46,554 nt of DNA from Nitrospira sp. (lineage in GTDB: Bacteria > Nitrospirota > Thermodesulfovibrionia > Thermodesulfovibrionales > Dissulfurispiraceae). The translations under genes and the position numbers were made by a program. The stretch is from positions 1 to 46,554 of the forward strand of contig NSJL01000031.1 in assembly GCA_002634385.1 (NCBI GenBank), written 5' to 3'. This document shows positions 22,306-31,245 of this stretch, one piece after another; the stretch's first letter is position 1; each line of letters opens with the position of its first letter. The notes beneath the pieces were generated by a model that was not told the DNA's origin, did no database searches, and saw only the letters and a list, made by a program, of their open reading frames with translations.

Positions 22306-23634
22306 ATGAGCAAGCGTATATTCCTTTTTATTCTTTTCTTTCTGGTCGCTCCTCTCTCTGCCGAAGCTGCATCCCTTACCTCTTCCATCAAAGAGTATAC
22401 TCTGCAAAACGGGATGAAAGCTCTCCTGGTGGAAGATCACAAGGCTCCCCTTGTCACCCTGCAGGTATGGTACAAGGTCGGCTCGGTGCACGAGCCCATC
22501 GGCAAGACCGGCATGAGTCACCTTCTGGAGCACATGATGTTCAAAGGGACCCCCAAATACGGATCAAAGGAGTTTTCCGCCATTATCCAGCGGAACGGGG
22601 GCACGGATAACGCCTATACCACCAAAGAGCATACCGTTTATTTTCAGTCCATTGCATCGGACAGGGCAGACATTCCCATAGAGCTGGAGTCCGACAGAAT
22701 GTCCAACCTCCTGCTGGACCCCAAAGAGGTGGCGGCGGAAAGAAGCGTGGTAATGGAAGAGCGGCGCATGCGGTATGAGGACGATCCCCAAAACCTCCTG
22801 TACGAAGAGATGATGGCCATGGCCTTTACCGCGCATCCTTACCGCTGGCCCGTGATCGGCTGGATGTCCGATATCGCCTCCATCGAAAGGGAACATCTGT
22901 ATCCTTATTATAAGAAATACTACTCCCCCGATAATGCCTTTATCGTCATTGCCGGGGATGTGACCCCGGCCACCGTTCTTCCCCTGCTCGAAAAGAGTTT
23001 CGGGACCATTCCCCGGGCAGGAGCCAGGTCCCCTGAAGTGCCCACAAAGCAACCGAAACAGCAGGGAGAGAAAAGGCTCGTCATGAGGAAGGAAGAGGCG
23101 GAACTGCCATATATCCTGATTGCGTACCATGTCCCCTCCTTCCCGCACGAGGACAACTATGCCCTCGATGTGTTGTCCTCCATCCTCTCGGCAGGAAAGA
23201 GCTCGCGGCTCTACAGGGACCTCGTCTATGAGAAAAGGATCGCCATCAGTGCCTTTGCCGATTACAGCAGCTTCCACAAAGATCCGTTTCTCTTCATCCT
23301 TGGCGCCAATGCAGCTCCGGGAAAAGATATCGAAGCAGTGGAGAGGGAGCTCTATGCGCACATCAGGAGGATAGCGGACGAGCCGCCCACCGGCTGGGAA
23401 GTCCAGAAGGCGAAAAACGATATCGAGGCATCCTTCATTTTTGCGCAGGATTCCAATTATACAAAAGCCCAGTATGCGGGTATGTTCGAGATGATGGGGG
23501 GGTGGAGGCTGATGGACACGTACCTTGAAGGAATAAAGAAAGTTACCCCTGCCGAAGTACAGGCAGTGGCCAAAAGGTATTTCAGCGATGACAATAAGAC
23601 GGTGGGAATCCTTCTCCCCCTGAAAAAACAATAA
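22306..23634 (+). CDS. M16 family zinc metallopeptidase, catalytic member
   Basis: A 442-residue protein with a signal peptide (cleavage near SAEAASL). The inverted zinc motif HLLEH is at 72-76, and the downstream Glu ligand is in the RSVVMEERR segment around 151-152, which is the complete catalytic set of M16 (pitrilysin/processing-peptidase-like) enzymes. The C-terminal half is the usual second M16 domain with the R/Y pair around SRLYRDLVYEKR. It is probably periplasmic and cleaves peptides or misfolded proteins. The next gene is a non-catalytic relative, so the two likely form the heterodimer known for bacterial M16B pairs. Transcription may begin at the ATG itself. Confidence 0.93.
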   Translation: MSKRIFLFILFFLVAPLSAEAASLTSSIKEYTLQNGMKALLVEDHKAPLVTLQVWYKVGSVHEPIGKTGMSHLLEHMMFKGTPKYGSKEFSAIIQRNGGTDNAYTTKEHTVYFQSIASDRADIPIELESDRMSNLLLDPKEVAAERSVVMEERRMRYEDDPQNLLYEEMMAMAFTAHPYRWPVIGWMSDIASIEREHLYPYYKKYYSPDNAFIVIAGDVTPATVLPLLEKSFGTIPRAGARSPEVPTKQPKQQGEKRLVMRKEEAELPYILIAYHVPSFPHEDNYALDVLSSILSAGKSSRLYRDLVYEKRIAISAFADYSSFHKDPFLFILGANAAPGKDIEAVERELYAHIRRIADEPPTGWEVQKAKNDIEASFIFAQDSNYTKAQYAGMFEMMGGWRLMDTYLEGIKKVTPAEVQAVAKRYFSDDNKTVGILLPLKKQ

Positions 23635-23692
23635 TTTCAAAGCAAAAGCGACTACAAGAAGCAACGTAGAGGGAGAAAAAGGAAAGCGAACG

Positions 23693-25081
23693 GTGAAAAG
23701 AGGAATGAGCAGGAAAAGAAACAGTCCAAGTATTATAAAGCTCGTCGTGCTTTTAGTACTTATCGTCGGCTTGATGCTGCCTGCCGGTGTGTTTGCCCTT
23801 GAGGTAAAGAAGAATACAGCGCAAAACAGCCTTGCCGTGCTTCAGGTGGAGAGGCACAATCTCCCGGTCGTTATGGTGACTCTTCTCATCAAGGCCTCCC
23901 CCCTGGATGAGCCTCCCGGAAAAGCGGGCGTCGCCTATCTCACCTCGAAGCTCCTCACCGAAGGTACCGCCCGCAGGAGTGCGGCGGAGATCAGCGAGGA
24001 AATCGAGTTTCTCGGAGCCTCCCTGGAGGCCACTACCACCGCCGATTTCACCACCATCTCCCTTTCCGTTCTGAAGAAGGATGTAGAGAAGGGCTTTGAC
24101 CTTTTTGCCGATATACTGCTGAACCCCGCATTCAAAGAGGAAGAGCTTGTCCGGAAAAAGGAACTGATCAAAGGTGCCCTGCGGCAGAGGGAGGAGGACC
24201 CCTCCTTTGTGGCGGGGAGGGCTTTTATCCGGGAGGTTTTCGGCGCACACCCCTACGGAAGGCTCGTAGAAGGGAGCATCGAGAGCGTTGAGGGAATACG
24301 CAGAAACGATGTAACAGCCTTCTATCAGCGTCATTATCTCCCCGGGAATGCCATTCTCTCCATTGTGGGAGATCTCACCCCGCAGGAGCTGGATTCCCTC
24401 ATGAAAAAGTACCTTTCCGGATGGCAGGGGAAGTCTGCGGCTGAAAACTTCACGGCTACCCCTTCTGAAGGCCGGTATCCCCGCTATCAGGGGATAAAGA
24501 CCGTCATCATAAACAAGAATGTCACCCAGGCAAATATCGTGTTCGGCAATGTGGGCATGTCCCGGGAGAACCCCGACTACTATGCCGCCTCCGTCATGAA
24601 TTATATCCTCGGAGGCGGAGGATTCGCCTCCCGGCTGATGCGCGTGGTGCGGGATGAGAGGGGACTGACATACGGCATCAACAGCGTCTTCATCCCCAAT
24701 AAAGAGCCCGGACAGTTCGAAGTGGGAGTGCAGACGAAAAATGAATCCGCAGGGGTGGTGATCGAAGAGATCCTCAAGCAGATACGGAGAATCCAGACGG
24801 AGCCGGTGACGGACCAGGAGCTGGTCGATGCAAAGGCGTACCTGACAGGAAGTTTCCCGCGCAGGCTCGAGACAAGCAGAAAGATTGCGGATTTCCTCAC
24901 CGCAGTGCAGTTCTACCGCCTCGGGGATGACTATGTCGAGAAATACCCCGGCTATATCAACAGCGTAACCAAGGACGACGTACTGCGGGTTGCGAAAAAA
25001 TATCTGACGCCGGAAAACTCGGTACTCGTCATCGTGGGAAACAAGGACCTTTTACGTCTGCCGCAGCTTCAGTCTCCTTAA
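23693..25081 (+). CDS. M16 family protein, non-catalytic partner
   Basis: A 462-residue protein starting at GTG 23693 with AAAGGAAAG upstream; ATG 23705 is too close to a purine-rich stretch to be favoured. It has an N-terminal hydrophobic signal region (IIKLVVLLVLIVGLMLPAG) and two M16 domains. Where the active partner has HxxEH it reads VAYLTSKLLTEGT, so both His ligands and the catalytic Glu are missing. The C-terminal domain keeps the SRLMRVVRDERGLTYG motif that contributes R and Y residues to the shared active site. This is the classic beta-type partner of a bacterial M16B heterodimer. It follows the catalytic gene by 58 nt and its end overlaps the convergent aroD end by 30 nt. Confidence 0.92.
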   Translation: MKRGMSRKRNSPSIIKLVVLLVLIVGLMLPAGVFALEVKKNTAQNSLAVLQVERHNLPVVMVTLLIKASPLDEPPGKAGVAYLTSKLLTEGTARRSAAEISEEIEFLGASLEATTTADFTTISLSVLKKDVEKGFDLFADILLNPAFKEEELVRKKELIKGALRQREEDPSFVAGRAFIREVFGAHPYGRLVEGSIESVEGIRRNDVTAFYQRHYLPGNAILSIVGDLTPQELDSLMKKYLSGWQGKSAAENFTATPSEGRYPRYQGIKTVIINKNVTQANIVFGNVGMSRENPDYYAASVMNYILGGGGFASRLMRVVRDERGLTYGINSVFIPNKEPGQFEVGVQTKNESAGVVIEEILKQIRRIQTEPVTDQELVDAKAYLTGSFPRRLETSRKIADFLTAVQFYRLGDDYVEKYPGYINSVTKDDVLRVAKKYLTPENSVLVIVGNKDLLRLPQLQSP

Positions 25082-25765
25082 GATATAGAGCAGCTCCGAA
25101 GCGGAAAGCTGGCCCGGAGCGGAAGGTTTGCCGATATACCCGTACGTGACAAGGGACCCGAAGAGGGGACCGAATATGCGCGAAGGGAGCCCGATATCCC
25201 CCATGGACATGGTAATCAGCATCTTGTCCCTGTTGCGTAAAGTATAGAGCAGCAGCCTCGTCACTTCCTCCCTGTCCCCCGGCATAGCGGCGATTTTTAC
25301 TATATCGGCCCCCTGCTCCTTTCCCCGGACGACAATTTCGTCCAGAGCGGAGTCGTCAGGGGTGGCGGTGAAATTATGATAGGAGCCGATCAGGATTTTC
25401 CGATGCGTGACACACCATTCCTTTACCTCTTTCATTAAATCGGCGTTACGCACCTCCACGTCGACCGCATCGGAAAGCGGAACCACTGACCTGTAAAGGA
25501 GTGCCCGGTCGGGTATCTCTTTCTGCCCCCCTTCCGCAACATCCCGGATCGTAGCAATCACCGGTTTATTTACTCTGCCTCTGACCGTCCTGAAGACTTC
25601 CTCTACATGCTCCGGGGTAAGAATATCGAACATATCCACCCGCAGTTCCAGTATATCCGCAGTGTGCAGCAGGTCAGGAGAAACAGTCAGCACGTCGGTG
25701 TCATTTACCGCGCCGGCAACAAGGGGGATCTCCCCCAGTTTTATGGAGCACAAATATAGTTCCAT
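25052..25765 (-). CDS. aroD: Type I 3-dehydroquinate dehydratase
   Basis: A 237-residue cytoplasmic enzyme that converts 3-dehydroquinate to 3-dehydroshikimate in the shikimate pathway. The substrate-binding strand ILELRVDMFD is at 38-47. The catalytic base is His130 (GSYHNF), the Schiff-base lysine is Lys157 (ADIVKIA), and the lid motif GKPSAPGQ is at 212-219, all as in type I AroD. Length is typical of the stand-alone enzyme. It is last in a leftward set with rnhA and the U32 gene, and its 3' end overlaps the convergent M16 gene by 30 nt. Confidence 0.95.
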   Translation of the reverse strand: MELYLCSIKLGEIPLVAGAVNDTDVLTVSPDLLHTADILELRVDMFDILTPEHVEEVFRTVRGRVNKPVIATIRDVAEGGQKEIPDRALLYRSVVPLSDAVDVEVRNADLMKEVKEWCVTHRKILIGSYHNFTATPDDSALDEIVVRGKEQGADIVKIAAMPGDREEVTRLLLYTLRNRDKMLITMSMGDIGLPSRIFGPLFGSLVTYGYIGKPSAPGQLSASELLYILRRLKLRQT

Positions 25766-25792
25766 ACGTCCACCTGAAAGAAAGATTCGTTA

Positions 25793-27082
25793 TTATAATC
25801 CCTGGGGAGGGGAAAAACAAAGGCGGGGATCTCCAGAATCCTGTACTTCCCCTTGCTGCGTACCCCTGAGGACCTTCTCTCTCCGGACCAGATCGTTCCT
25901 CCTGACCCCCTCGGGCACCGGCATTAAGATCACCTCCCCGTTTCGTGCGATAGAAAGGGGGGCCCCCTCTCCATCCCTCATGGATTCTACCCTGAAAAGC
26001 CTTTCCTCTATTCCGGGGGAAAGGTATTCCACCATGTCTCCTTCATCAATGCGGTTTCTCAAGCCGATGCATGCTACTCCCTTGTCGACCTCCAGCACCA
26101 CTCCCACAAGTTCGTGGCTCATGCGGTAACTCTCTCCATCGAAAGTATAGTCGCTGTCAGGCTGCCTTCCGAAATACATTCCTGTGGTGTATCCCCTGTT
26201 GCTGAACCGGGAGAGCTCCCTCAGCCATCTCTGCAGTACTGCATACGGGCGGCCGGAGGAGAGGGCATCGATCGCTTCACGATAGGTTTTCACCACACCG
26301 GCAACATAGTTGATCCCCTTCATCCGTCCCTCGATCTTGAAGCTGCTCACCCCTGCCTCCGCGAGCAGAGGCAGGTGCTCGACCATGCAGAGGTCGCGGG
26401 AGCTCATGACATACGTTCCCCGGTCATCCTCGAATACCGGCAAAGACTCCCCCGGCCTCTTTTCTTCCATCAGAGTATAGTTCCACCTGCAGGAATTGGT
26501 GCACTCCCCCCGGTTCGCGCTCCGGGATGCAAGAAAGCTGCTGATATAGCACCGTCCCGAATAGGAGATACAAAGGGAACCGTGGACAAAGGCCTCCAGC
26601 TCGATCGAAGTATTTTCACGGATCTCCCGTATCTCTCCGAGGGAGAGCTCGCGCGCAAGCACCACTCTTCGTGCCCCCAACTCCTCCCAGAAAAGCGCTG
26701 ATTCCACGTTCGTGACGTTAGCCTGTGTGCTGATATGAAGATCGATTCCGGGGGCCTCCCGTCTGAACAGCATGAAGAGCCCCGGATCGGAAAGAATGAC
26801 CGCATCGGGTCCGGCCTCCCGGAGCAGCCGGATATGCTCCCGTATCGCCGGCAGGTCTCTGTTATGGGGAAAGATATTCACTGTCGCATAAACACGAACC
26901 CCTCGGGCATGTGCATAGCTGACAGCTGTCTTTAACTCCTCTCCACGAAAATTTCCCGCCTTTCCCCTCAGACTGAAACGAGAATCCCCGAGGAAAACCG
27001 CATCGGCCCCGTAGTGTATAGCAGTCTTCAGCTTTTCGAAGTCGCCCGCAGGCGCCAGCAACTCAGGCCTTTTCACTTCCAC
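25793..27082 (-). CDS. U32 family protein (TrhP/UbiU/RlhA-like)
   Basis: About 429 residues. I favour GTG 27082, six nt after AAGGGAG; GTG 27076 would give the same protein two residues shorter. The N-terminus [19 protein letters not shown] and the cysteine-rich signature [15 protein letters not shown] followed by [10 protein letters not shown] are diagnostic of U32 proteins. Those cysteines bind an iron-sulfur cluster in the characterised members, which hydroxylate tRNA, rRNA or ubiquinone precursors. A C-terminal U32 beta-barrel-like domain follows ([22 protein letters not shown]). The substrate cannot be told; tRNA wobble uridine hydroxylation is the most common role for this size. It overlaps the rnhA end by 20 nt. 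Confidence 0.9.
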   Translation of the reverse strand: MEVKRPELLAPAGDFEKLKTAIHYGADAVFLGDSRFSLRGKAGNFRGEELKTAVSYAHARGVRVYATVNIFPHNRDLPAIREHIRLLREAGPDAVILSDPGLFMLFRREAPGIDLHISTQANVTNVESALFWEELGARRVVLARELSLGEIREIRENTSIELEAFVHGSLCISYSGRCYISSFLASRSANRGECTNSCRWNYTLMEEKRPGESLPVFEDDRGTYVMSSRDLCMVEHLPLLAEAGVSSFKIEGRMKGINYVAGVVKTYREAIDALSSGRPYAVLQRWLRELSRFSNRGYTTGMYFGRQPDSDYTFDGESYRMSHELVGVVLEVDKGVACIGLRNRIDEGDMVEYLSPGIEERLFRVESMRDGEGAPLSIARNGEVILMPVPEGVRRNDLVRREKVLRGTQQGEVQDSGDPRLCFSPPQGL

Positions 27083-27551
27083 GCACCGCTCCCTTCCTGC
27101 ACTCTTCGATGGCATTACGGGCAAGCTGGTCGCACCGCTCATTTTCCGGGTGACCGTTATGTCCCTTAATCCACTTCCAGGCCAGCACCTCATGGGGGTG
27201 CGCCGCCTTCAAAAGCCTCTCCCAGAGATCCCTGTTCATGACCTCTTTATTCTGGGAGTTCTTCCAGTTTTTCCTCTTCCACCCATGTATCCACTCGTTC
27301 ATGCCTTTTACTATATAATTCGAATCGGTCGTTACGACGACACGGCAAGGTCTTTTCAGTGCCTCAAAGGCGGCAATCACGCCCATCAGCTCCATCCTGT
27401 TGTTGGTAGTCATCATCTCGCATCCCGACAGCTCCCGTTCCCGGCCGCCGGAGCGGATGAGAGCGCCGAAGCCCCCCACCCCGGGATTCCCGCTGCAGGC
27501 ACCATCCGCATATATTTCCACAAGAGGTTTCTGTTCTTTTTCCATAAACAT
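27063..27551 (-). CDS. rnhA: Ribonuclease HI
   Basis: A 162-residue enzyme that cuts the RNA strand of RNA-DNA hybrids. The four acidic catalytic residues are D16 ([12 protein letters not shown]), E54 (NRMELMG), D76 (VVTTDSNYI) and D141 ([10 protein letters not shown]), with the metal-site His131 in [10 protein letters not shown]. The basic protrusion helix ([12 protein letters not shown]) typical of bacterial RNase HI is present. Two starts are possible, ATG 27551 and ATG 27545 (MEKEQ). The -10 box lies only 2 nt upstream of the first, so the second may be used on a nearly leaderless transcript. It heads the rnhA-U32-aroD set. Confidence 0.96.
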   Translation of the reverse strand: MFMEKEQKPLVEIYADGACSGNPGVGGFGALIRSGGRERELSGCEMMTTNNRMELMGVIAAFEALKRPCRVVVTTDSNYIVKGMNEWIHGWKRKNWKNSQNKEVMNRDLWERLLKAAHPHEVLAWKWIKGHNGHPENERCDQLARNAIEECRKGAVRGSEKA

Positions 27552-27553
27552 TT

Positions 27554-27583
27554 ATATTACCCTTTTTCGCCCAAGAATGCCAA
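27554..27583 (-). promoter_or_regulatory. Promoter candidate immediately before rnhA
   Basis: Reading leftward, TTGGCA (27578-27583), an 18-nt spacer and TAATAT (27554-27559). Transcription would begin near 27547, between the two candidate start codons at 27551 and 27545. Confidence 0.45.
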
Positions 27584-27610
27584 AAAAACAGCGACACGCT
27601 CTCCCCTGAT

Positions 27611-27634
27611 AAAAAGACGCCCTGAAAGGGCGTC
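27611..27634 (-). terminator. Rho-independent terminator of the chemoreceptor gene
   Basis: Perfect 8-bp stem GACGCCCT/AGGGCGTC (27616-27623 and 27627-27634) with a 3-nt loop. On the minus strand it is followed by TTTTT (27611-27615). It lies 24 nt after the chemoreceptor stop. Confidence 0.85.
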
Positions 27635-27658
27635 CCCGGAAGGGTCTTCTGGAATGTT

Positions 27659-29257
27659 TCAGGAGAGGGTGAACTGGCTTGCCGTCCTTTTCAACTCCCC
27701 TGCCAGGGAAGTAAGATCCCGGGATTCCGCCGCTATCTGTCCTGCATCCTCGCTCGTCTTCCGGGAAAGCGCCGCTATCGCCTCTATATCGGAGCTTATT
27801 CCTTCCGATACGGCGGACATCTCTTCAGTCGCCGCGGCAATCTGCTGCACCATGGACTGCAGGGTGTTCACGCTTCTCACGATGATACTCAGGGTCTCTC
27901 CCGCCTCCATGGACAGGCTTGCGCCCGCCTCGACCTTTTTCAGACTTGCCTCCATGCCGGACACCGCTTTGCCGGTTTCCTCCTGGATAGCGGCAATCAT
28001 CCCTCCTATTTCAGTGGTTGCCCGGGCGGTTCTTTCCGCAAGCTTCCGCACCTCGTCGGCGACCACGGCAAACCCCCTCCCCTGCTCCCCGGCCCGGGCA
28101 GCCTCGATGGCCGCGTTCAGGGCAAGGAGGTTCGTTTGATCGGCTATGTCCTTGATCACTCCAACAATCTCTCCTATCTGTCGCGAGCGGTTTCCCAGGG
28201 AAGTGATTAATTGAGAGGAGTCCGATACCGTCCGGGCTATCTCATGGACCTCTTCCACTGTCTTGCTCACTACTCTCTCTCCCTCCTCCGCCGTCTTCAG
28301 GGTGTTCGTCGCGGAAAGCGCCATTTCGGAAGCATTTTTGGCTATATCAATGACGGTCTGCGACATTTCGGTGGAGGAAGTTGCGACCTGTGCTGCTCTT
28401 CCCGACTGTTCATCGACACGCCTCGTTATCTGCTGCACGGTCGCGGCCAGCTGAGAGGAACTGCTCGCCACTGTATTGGTCACCGCATGGATCTGGCCGA
28501 CAATACTCCTGAGGTTCCTCATCATTTGATTGAAGCTTTCCGCCATTTCACCAATCTCGTCAGCGGTATACACCGGAACATCATGGGAAAGGTCACCCTG
28601 AGAGGCAAGCCTTGCCGTCTCGCCGACGGCATTGACCGACGAGAGGATACGCCGGATGATATAGGTACTCACTACCACGCTGAAGAGGCTGGCGAGGAGA
28701 GCGGATACCGCAATGAAGAGCTTCAGACGGGAGGCTGCGGTCTCCAAATTCTGTTGATCTATTTTGAAATTCCTGGTAGCTACTTCATCCAGGAGTATCA
28801 GTGCCTCCCGAAGGGCACGATCAGCCTCCTGCAGGGATCTGTCCACCGCGAGGACGTCATCTGAGCCATGACGTGCCGCCACCAGCTCCTTCATAGACTG
28901 CTCATAGAATACAAGTGCGTCTTTCGCCTTCTTGACCGCTTCCCCCTCCTCCGCATCCTCCACAAGGCCCTCGAAGATGGAAATCTGCTTTCTGAGCCTT
29001 TCCAGGCTGTCGCGGAATCCTTTTATCTGTCCGTCATCTTTCCTGATAAGATAGTTTTTATAGTTTTGAACGGCGAGTCCCAACTGTACTTGGGCCTCCA
29101 TAGAAGCAATTCTCTGCACGCCGTCGTCACTGGTAAGTCTCTCGAAGCCGTTTACCAGGTAACTGAGACTGAAATACGCACAGGCGGTCCCCACAATGAT
29201 TACCGTGGTCAGGATCCCGATGACCGCATAGAGCTTCCTCGATAGTGTCCACCTCAT
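27659..29257 (-). CDS. Methyl-accepting chemotaxis protein
   Basis: A 532-residue chemoreceptor. TM1 is at about 11-33 ([20 protein letters not shown]). A periplasmic four-helix-bundle sensor of about 145 residues follows, then TM2 around 185-207 ([22 protein letters not shown]), a HAMP domain and a long cytoplasmic helical hairpin. Its tip, [20 protein letters not shown] followed by [18 protein letters not shown], is the near-invariant kinase-contact signature. GGGGGAAGGAAAC precedes ATG 29257. There is no C-terminal CheR-binding pentapeptide and no che gene nearby, so it must act with a chemosensory array encoded elsewhere. The 4HB sensor gives no hint of the ligand. Confidence 0.96.
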   Translation of the reverse strand: MRWTLSRKLYAVIGILTTVIIVGTACAYFSLSYLVNGFERLTSDDGVQRIASMEAQVQLGLAVQNYKNYLIRKDDGQIKGFRDSLERLRKQISIFEGLVEDAEEGEAVKKAKDALVFYEQSMKELVAARHGSDDVLAVDRSLQEADRALREALILLDEVATRNFKIDQQNLETAASRLKLFIAVSALLASLFSVVVSTYIIRRILSSVNAVGETARLASQGDLSHDVPVYTADEIGEMAESFNQMMRNLRSIVGQIHAVTNTVASSSSQLAATVQQITRRVDEQSGRAAQVATSSTEMSQTVIDIAKNASEMALSATNTLKTAEEGERVVSKTVEEVHEIARTVSDSSQLITSLGNRSRQIGEIVGVIKDIADQTNLLALNAAIEAARAGEQGRGFAVVADEVRKLAERTARATTEIGGMIAAIQEETGKAVSGMEASLKKVEAGASLSMEAGETLSIIVRSVNTLQSMVQQIAAATEEMSAVSEGISSDIEAIAALSRKTSEDAGQIAAESRDLTSLAGELKRTASQFTLS

Positions 29258-29330
29258 GTTTCCTTCCCCCTTTCAACGCATTGCACCGTTCCAGTACCGT
29301 TTCGGCGCCCCCCCGCCTCTTCCCCGCAGC

Positions 29331-29375
29331 CTATGAATTCTATGAATTGTACGCATTCTCTTCTTTGTAAAGCAA
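29331..29375 (-). promoter_or_regulatory. Chemoreceptor promoter candidate with a tandem 9-bp repeat
   Basis: Leftward TTGCTT (29370-29375), 18 nt, TACAAT (29346-29351). The 9-bp word CTATGAATT is repeated in tandem on the plus strand at 29331-29339 and 29340-29348, overlapping the -10 box and expected start site, so it could be a regulator site. Confidence 0.4.
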
Positions 29376-29445
29376 CTCTCTTGCAAGCAGCCGATACCTG
29401 ACCATCACCGATCCGGTACTCCCGTGAAAAGGGGAGCCGACAGGA

Positions 29446-29475
29446 TTGAGTATTTTGTTTCCGGTGTTTTACAAT
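29446..29475 (+). promoter_or_regulatory. Promoter candidate for the excisionase-like gene
   Basis: TTGAGT (29446-29451), an 18-nt spacer and TACAAT (29470-29475), placing the start near 29482 and giving a leader of about 32 nt. Confidence 0.5.
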
Positions 29476-29513
29476 GTACTCGCGTTGTGCGGCAAGGCGA
29501 ACGGGAGGGGAAA

Positions 29514-29720
29514 ATGGAGAAATATTTCAACATCAGCCAACTCGCCAAATACCTAAAGGTCACGGAACCTGCGGTACAGCACCTCCTGCGTGAGGGGAAA
29601 GTCCCCGCCATTAAAACTCCATCGAATGTCTATATTTTCAAGAAGAACGATATTGATGAATGGCTCAGAGAAAAGAAGCGCAAGGTGCATGACCTTATCG
29701 AAAAACAGGAAGTCCTCTAA
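29514..29720 (+). CDS. Small excisionase/MerR-like helix-turn-helix protein
   Basis: A 68-residue protein starting at ATG 29514, with GGGAGGGG just upstream; the frame extends back to 29424 but that part contains the promoter. The sequence FNISQLAKYLKVTEPAVQHL is a winged helix-turn-helix of the excisionase/AlpA type, followed by the wing (GKVPAIKTPSNVYIFKK) and IDEWLREKKRK. Such proteins act as recombination directionality factors or small regulators. No integrase or other mobile gene is adjacent, and the gene is monocistronic with its own promoter and terminator, so a regulatory role is more likely. Confidence 0.8.
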   Translation: MEKYFNISQLAKYLKVTEPAVQHLLREGKVPAIKTPSNVYIFKKNDIDEWLREKKRKVHDLIEKQEVL

Positions 29721-29758
29721 CCTGAGGAGAATAAGAGAGCGGTATGAATGATACGGAG

Positions 29759-29786
29759 GAGAGGGCTCCCGGGAGGGAGCCCTCTC
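29759..29786. terminator. Strong hairpin between convergent genes, probably a bidirectional terminator
   Basis: Perfect 12-bp stem, GAGAGGGCTCCC (29759-29770) and GGGAGCCCTCTC (29775-29786), with a GGGA loop. It follows the excisionase-like gene by 38 nt and the ferritin-like gene by 16 nt. The U-tract is poor on both strands (TATCGTTTCG on the plus side), so efficiency is uncertain. Confidence 0.65.
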
Positions 29787-29802
29787 TATCGTTTCGTCCG
29801 GT

Positions 29803-31014
29803 TCACGACCGGGACTTTCCCGAAGAGGAGGCTGCTGCAGCAGCCATCTCCAGTCGGTAATCCCGGCCCCTCTTCTTGATATTCCCCTCGATCACCTTCT
29901 CGCTGGGCACCCAATCTCCGTTCACCGACTTCTGGTATTTGAGATACCGCGCATCCGGCTTCAGCTCGCTTTCCCGGATAAAACCGGTCTCGAAAGCGGT
30001 AAGGTCCAATTGCATATCGAGAACCTCGCGGATATAGTCGATATTGGACTGGAACCGGACCGGCTCGGGAAGGGAGGAGGGAAGCATTCCTTCTGGATCC
30101 TTTCCCTCATGTTTTCGCATTGCATCACAGGCGATCCTGAGATGCTCTATTTCCATGCCGAGGTGTGCCTCCCAGATCTTTTTTATTCTCGGATCGGTTT
30201 CCTGCTCCATAAAGGAATAATAGAGGTAGCACTCATTGTACTCATGAAGGATCATCATTTCGAACCAGGTTGCCCGCGGATCGAGGAGGGACTCATATTG
30301 CGACACATGCTGTTCCTCTATCTGACCGATTTCGGCATACAATCCCCGCCCCACGGAATCGGCGATACGGTTCCCCACATTCATATAGTAGTTCATCGTC
30401 TGCTGCTCTCCCGCCAGGAGTGTCAGAATGTAGAGCTGCGTCATATACTCGCCTTTTGTCCTGTCCGCAAAGTCCTTGATCTCATCGAAGGGATGCCGGT
30501 GCTCCTTTATGGTAGGCCGGCCCGGGATAACTTCGGTCAGATCCCCCACGATATCTTCCGCCTTCTTTCCCTCGGTCATTTCGAGGAGATTGGAATAGCG
30601 GTACAAGTGATCAAAATCTTCCAGCAGGCCGAAATCGAAGACCTGCTTCACATAGGGATCCGGCACTGTCCTGGCTAGATAGGCGGTAAGATCCACCGCT
30701 ACCTGCTCATAGCCGATGGTGGCCTCGAGAACCGATTCTTCTGCAGGAATAAGCCAATTCACCACCTTTTGCTGCTGCTGCTCAATGCGTCGGCTGAAAG
30801 CTATGTTCCTTTTCAGTTCCATATCATTGGAATTGCGGGCCAGTTCGTGCAGAAATAAGGCGGCCTCCACCTCGATTCCGTTCATAAGGATCACCCGTGC
30901 CCGGGTATACGGATGCACATCACGTTTGTTGTAGGGCTGTACGTTCAGGTCAGACCATGTATGTATTTGCTTCTCGATAGGGATCCCCTTTTCTTTTAAT
31001 GGATTGAAGCCCAT
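29803..31014 (-). CDS. Ferritin-like diiron-type protein of unknown function
   Basis: A 403-residue soluble helical protein. ATG 31014 is chosen because GGGAGGAGG lies about 8 nt upstream; a GTG at 31023 would touch that site. It contains at least two sets of Glu/His pairs spaced as in ferritin-like four-helix bundles: E48/E50 and H56, E98/E103, E132 with DH at 135-136, E203, EEQH at 233-236, E258, and EIEH at 288-291. The second half (E203, EEQH, E258, EIEH) could form one complete diiron site of the E-ExxH-E-ExxH type. The first half may be a second, degenerate bundle. Roles known for such folds include peroxide reduction and iron handling. It has its own strong promoter and operator-like palindrome. 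I do not recognise a named family. Confidence 0.7.
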   Translation of the reverse strand: MGFNPLKEKGIPIEKQIHTWSDLNVQPYNKRDVHPYTRARVILMNGIEVEAALFLHELARNSNDMELKRNIAFSRRIEQQQQKVVNWLIPAEESVLEATIGYEQVAVDLTAYLARTVPDPYVKQVFDFGLLEDFDHLYRYSNLLEMTEGKKAEDIVGDLTEVIPGRPTIKEHRHPFDEIKDFADRTKGEYMTQLYILTLLAGEQQTMNYYMNVGNRIADSVGRGLYAEIGQIEEQHVSQYESLLDPRATWFEMMILHEYNECYLYYSFMEQETDPRIKKIWEAHLGMEIEHLRIACDAMRKHEGKDPEGMLPSSLPEPVRFQSNIDYIREVLDMQLDLTAFETGFIRESELKPDARYLKYQKSVNGDWVPSEKVIEGNIKKRGRDYRLEMAAAAASSSGKSRS

Positions 31015-31040
31015 GGTATACACCTCCTCCCTTTGTTATG

Positions 31041-31057
31041 CAGGCGCTAGGCGCCTG
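31041..31057 (-). promoter_or_regulatory. Leader hairpin before the ferritin-like gene
   Basis: Perfect 7-bp stem CAGGCGC/GCGCCTG with loop TAG, inside the predicted 5' leader just upstream of the GGGAGGAGG ribosome site. It could stabilise the mRNA or take part in translational control. Confidence 0.5.
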
Positions 31058-31081
31058 AGTACACCGCACTTCTCTACTATC

Positions 31082-31121
31082 AGTATAGGAACACCCCCAC
31101 TATCTGTCAATATATTGACAG
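31082..31121 (-). promoter_or_regulatory. Strong promoter overlapped by an 18-bp perfect palindrome
   Basis: Reading leftward: TTGACA (31105-31110), exactly 17 nt, TATACT (31082-31087). The -35 hexamer lies inside the perfect palindrome CTGTCAATATATTGACAG at 31104-31121, a typical repressor-operator arrangement. It drives the ferritin-like gene, with a leader of about 60 nt. Confidence 0.75.
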
Positions 31122-31245
31122 GCATGTGGCCCGTCGCAATGCATTCGCAGGGAGCAGCCGGTCAGGCTCTCTTTCAAAAAGCGAGGCGCTATGGTAAGGA
31201 TATAGAGGAGAGAGATGCGCAGAGTGGCAAGCAAACCCGGCTTCA

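Noticed and set aside
21208..22533. Longer DUF362 protein of 441 codons
   Set aside because: The extra N-terminal 141 codons cross the promoter, the palindrome and the divergent M16 start, while ATG 22110 has a near-perfect ribosome site and begins a Tat signal.
22564..23664. Minus-strand frame of 366 codons opposite the M16 peptidase
   Set aside because: The plus-strand frame contains the full HxxEH...E catalytic set; the antisense frame shows no family features.
27150..28139. Plus-strand frame of 329 codons across rnhA and the chemoreceptor
   Set aside because: It crosses the terminator hairpin and covers the conserved signalling tip of the chemoreceptor on the other strand.
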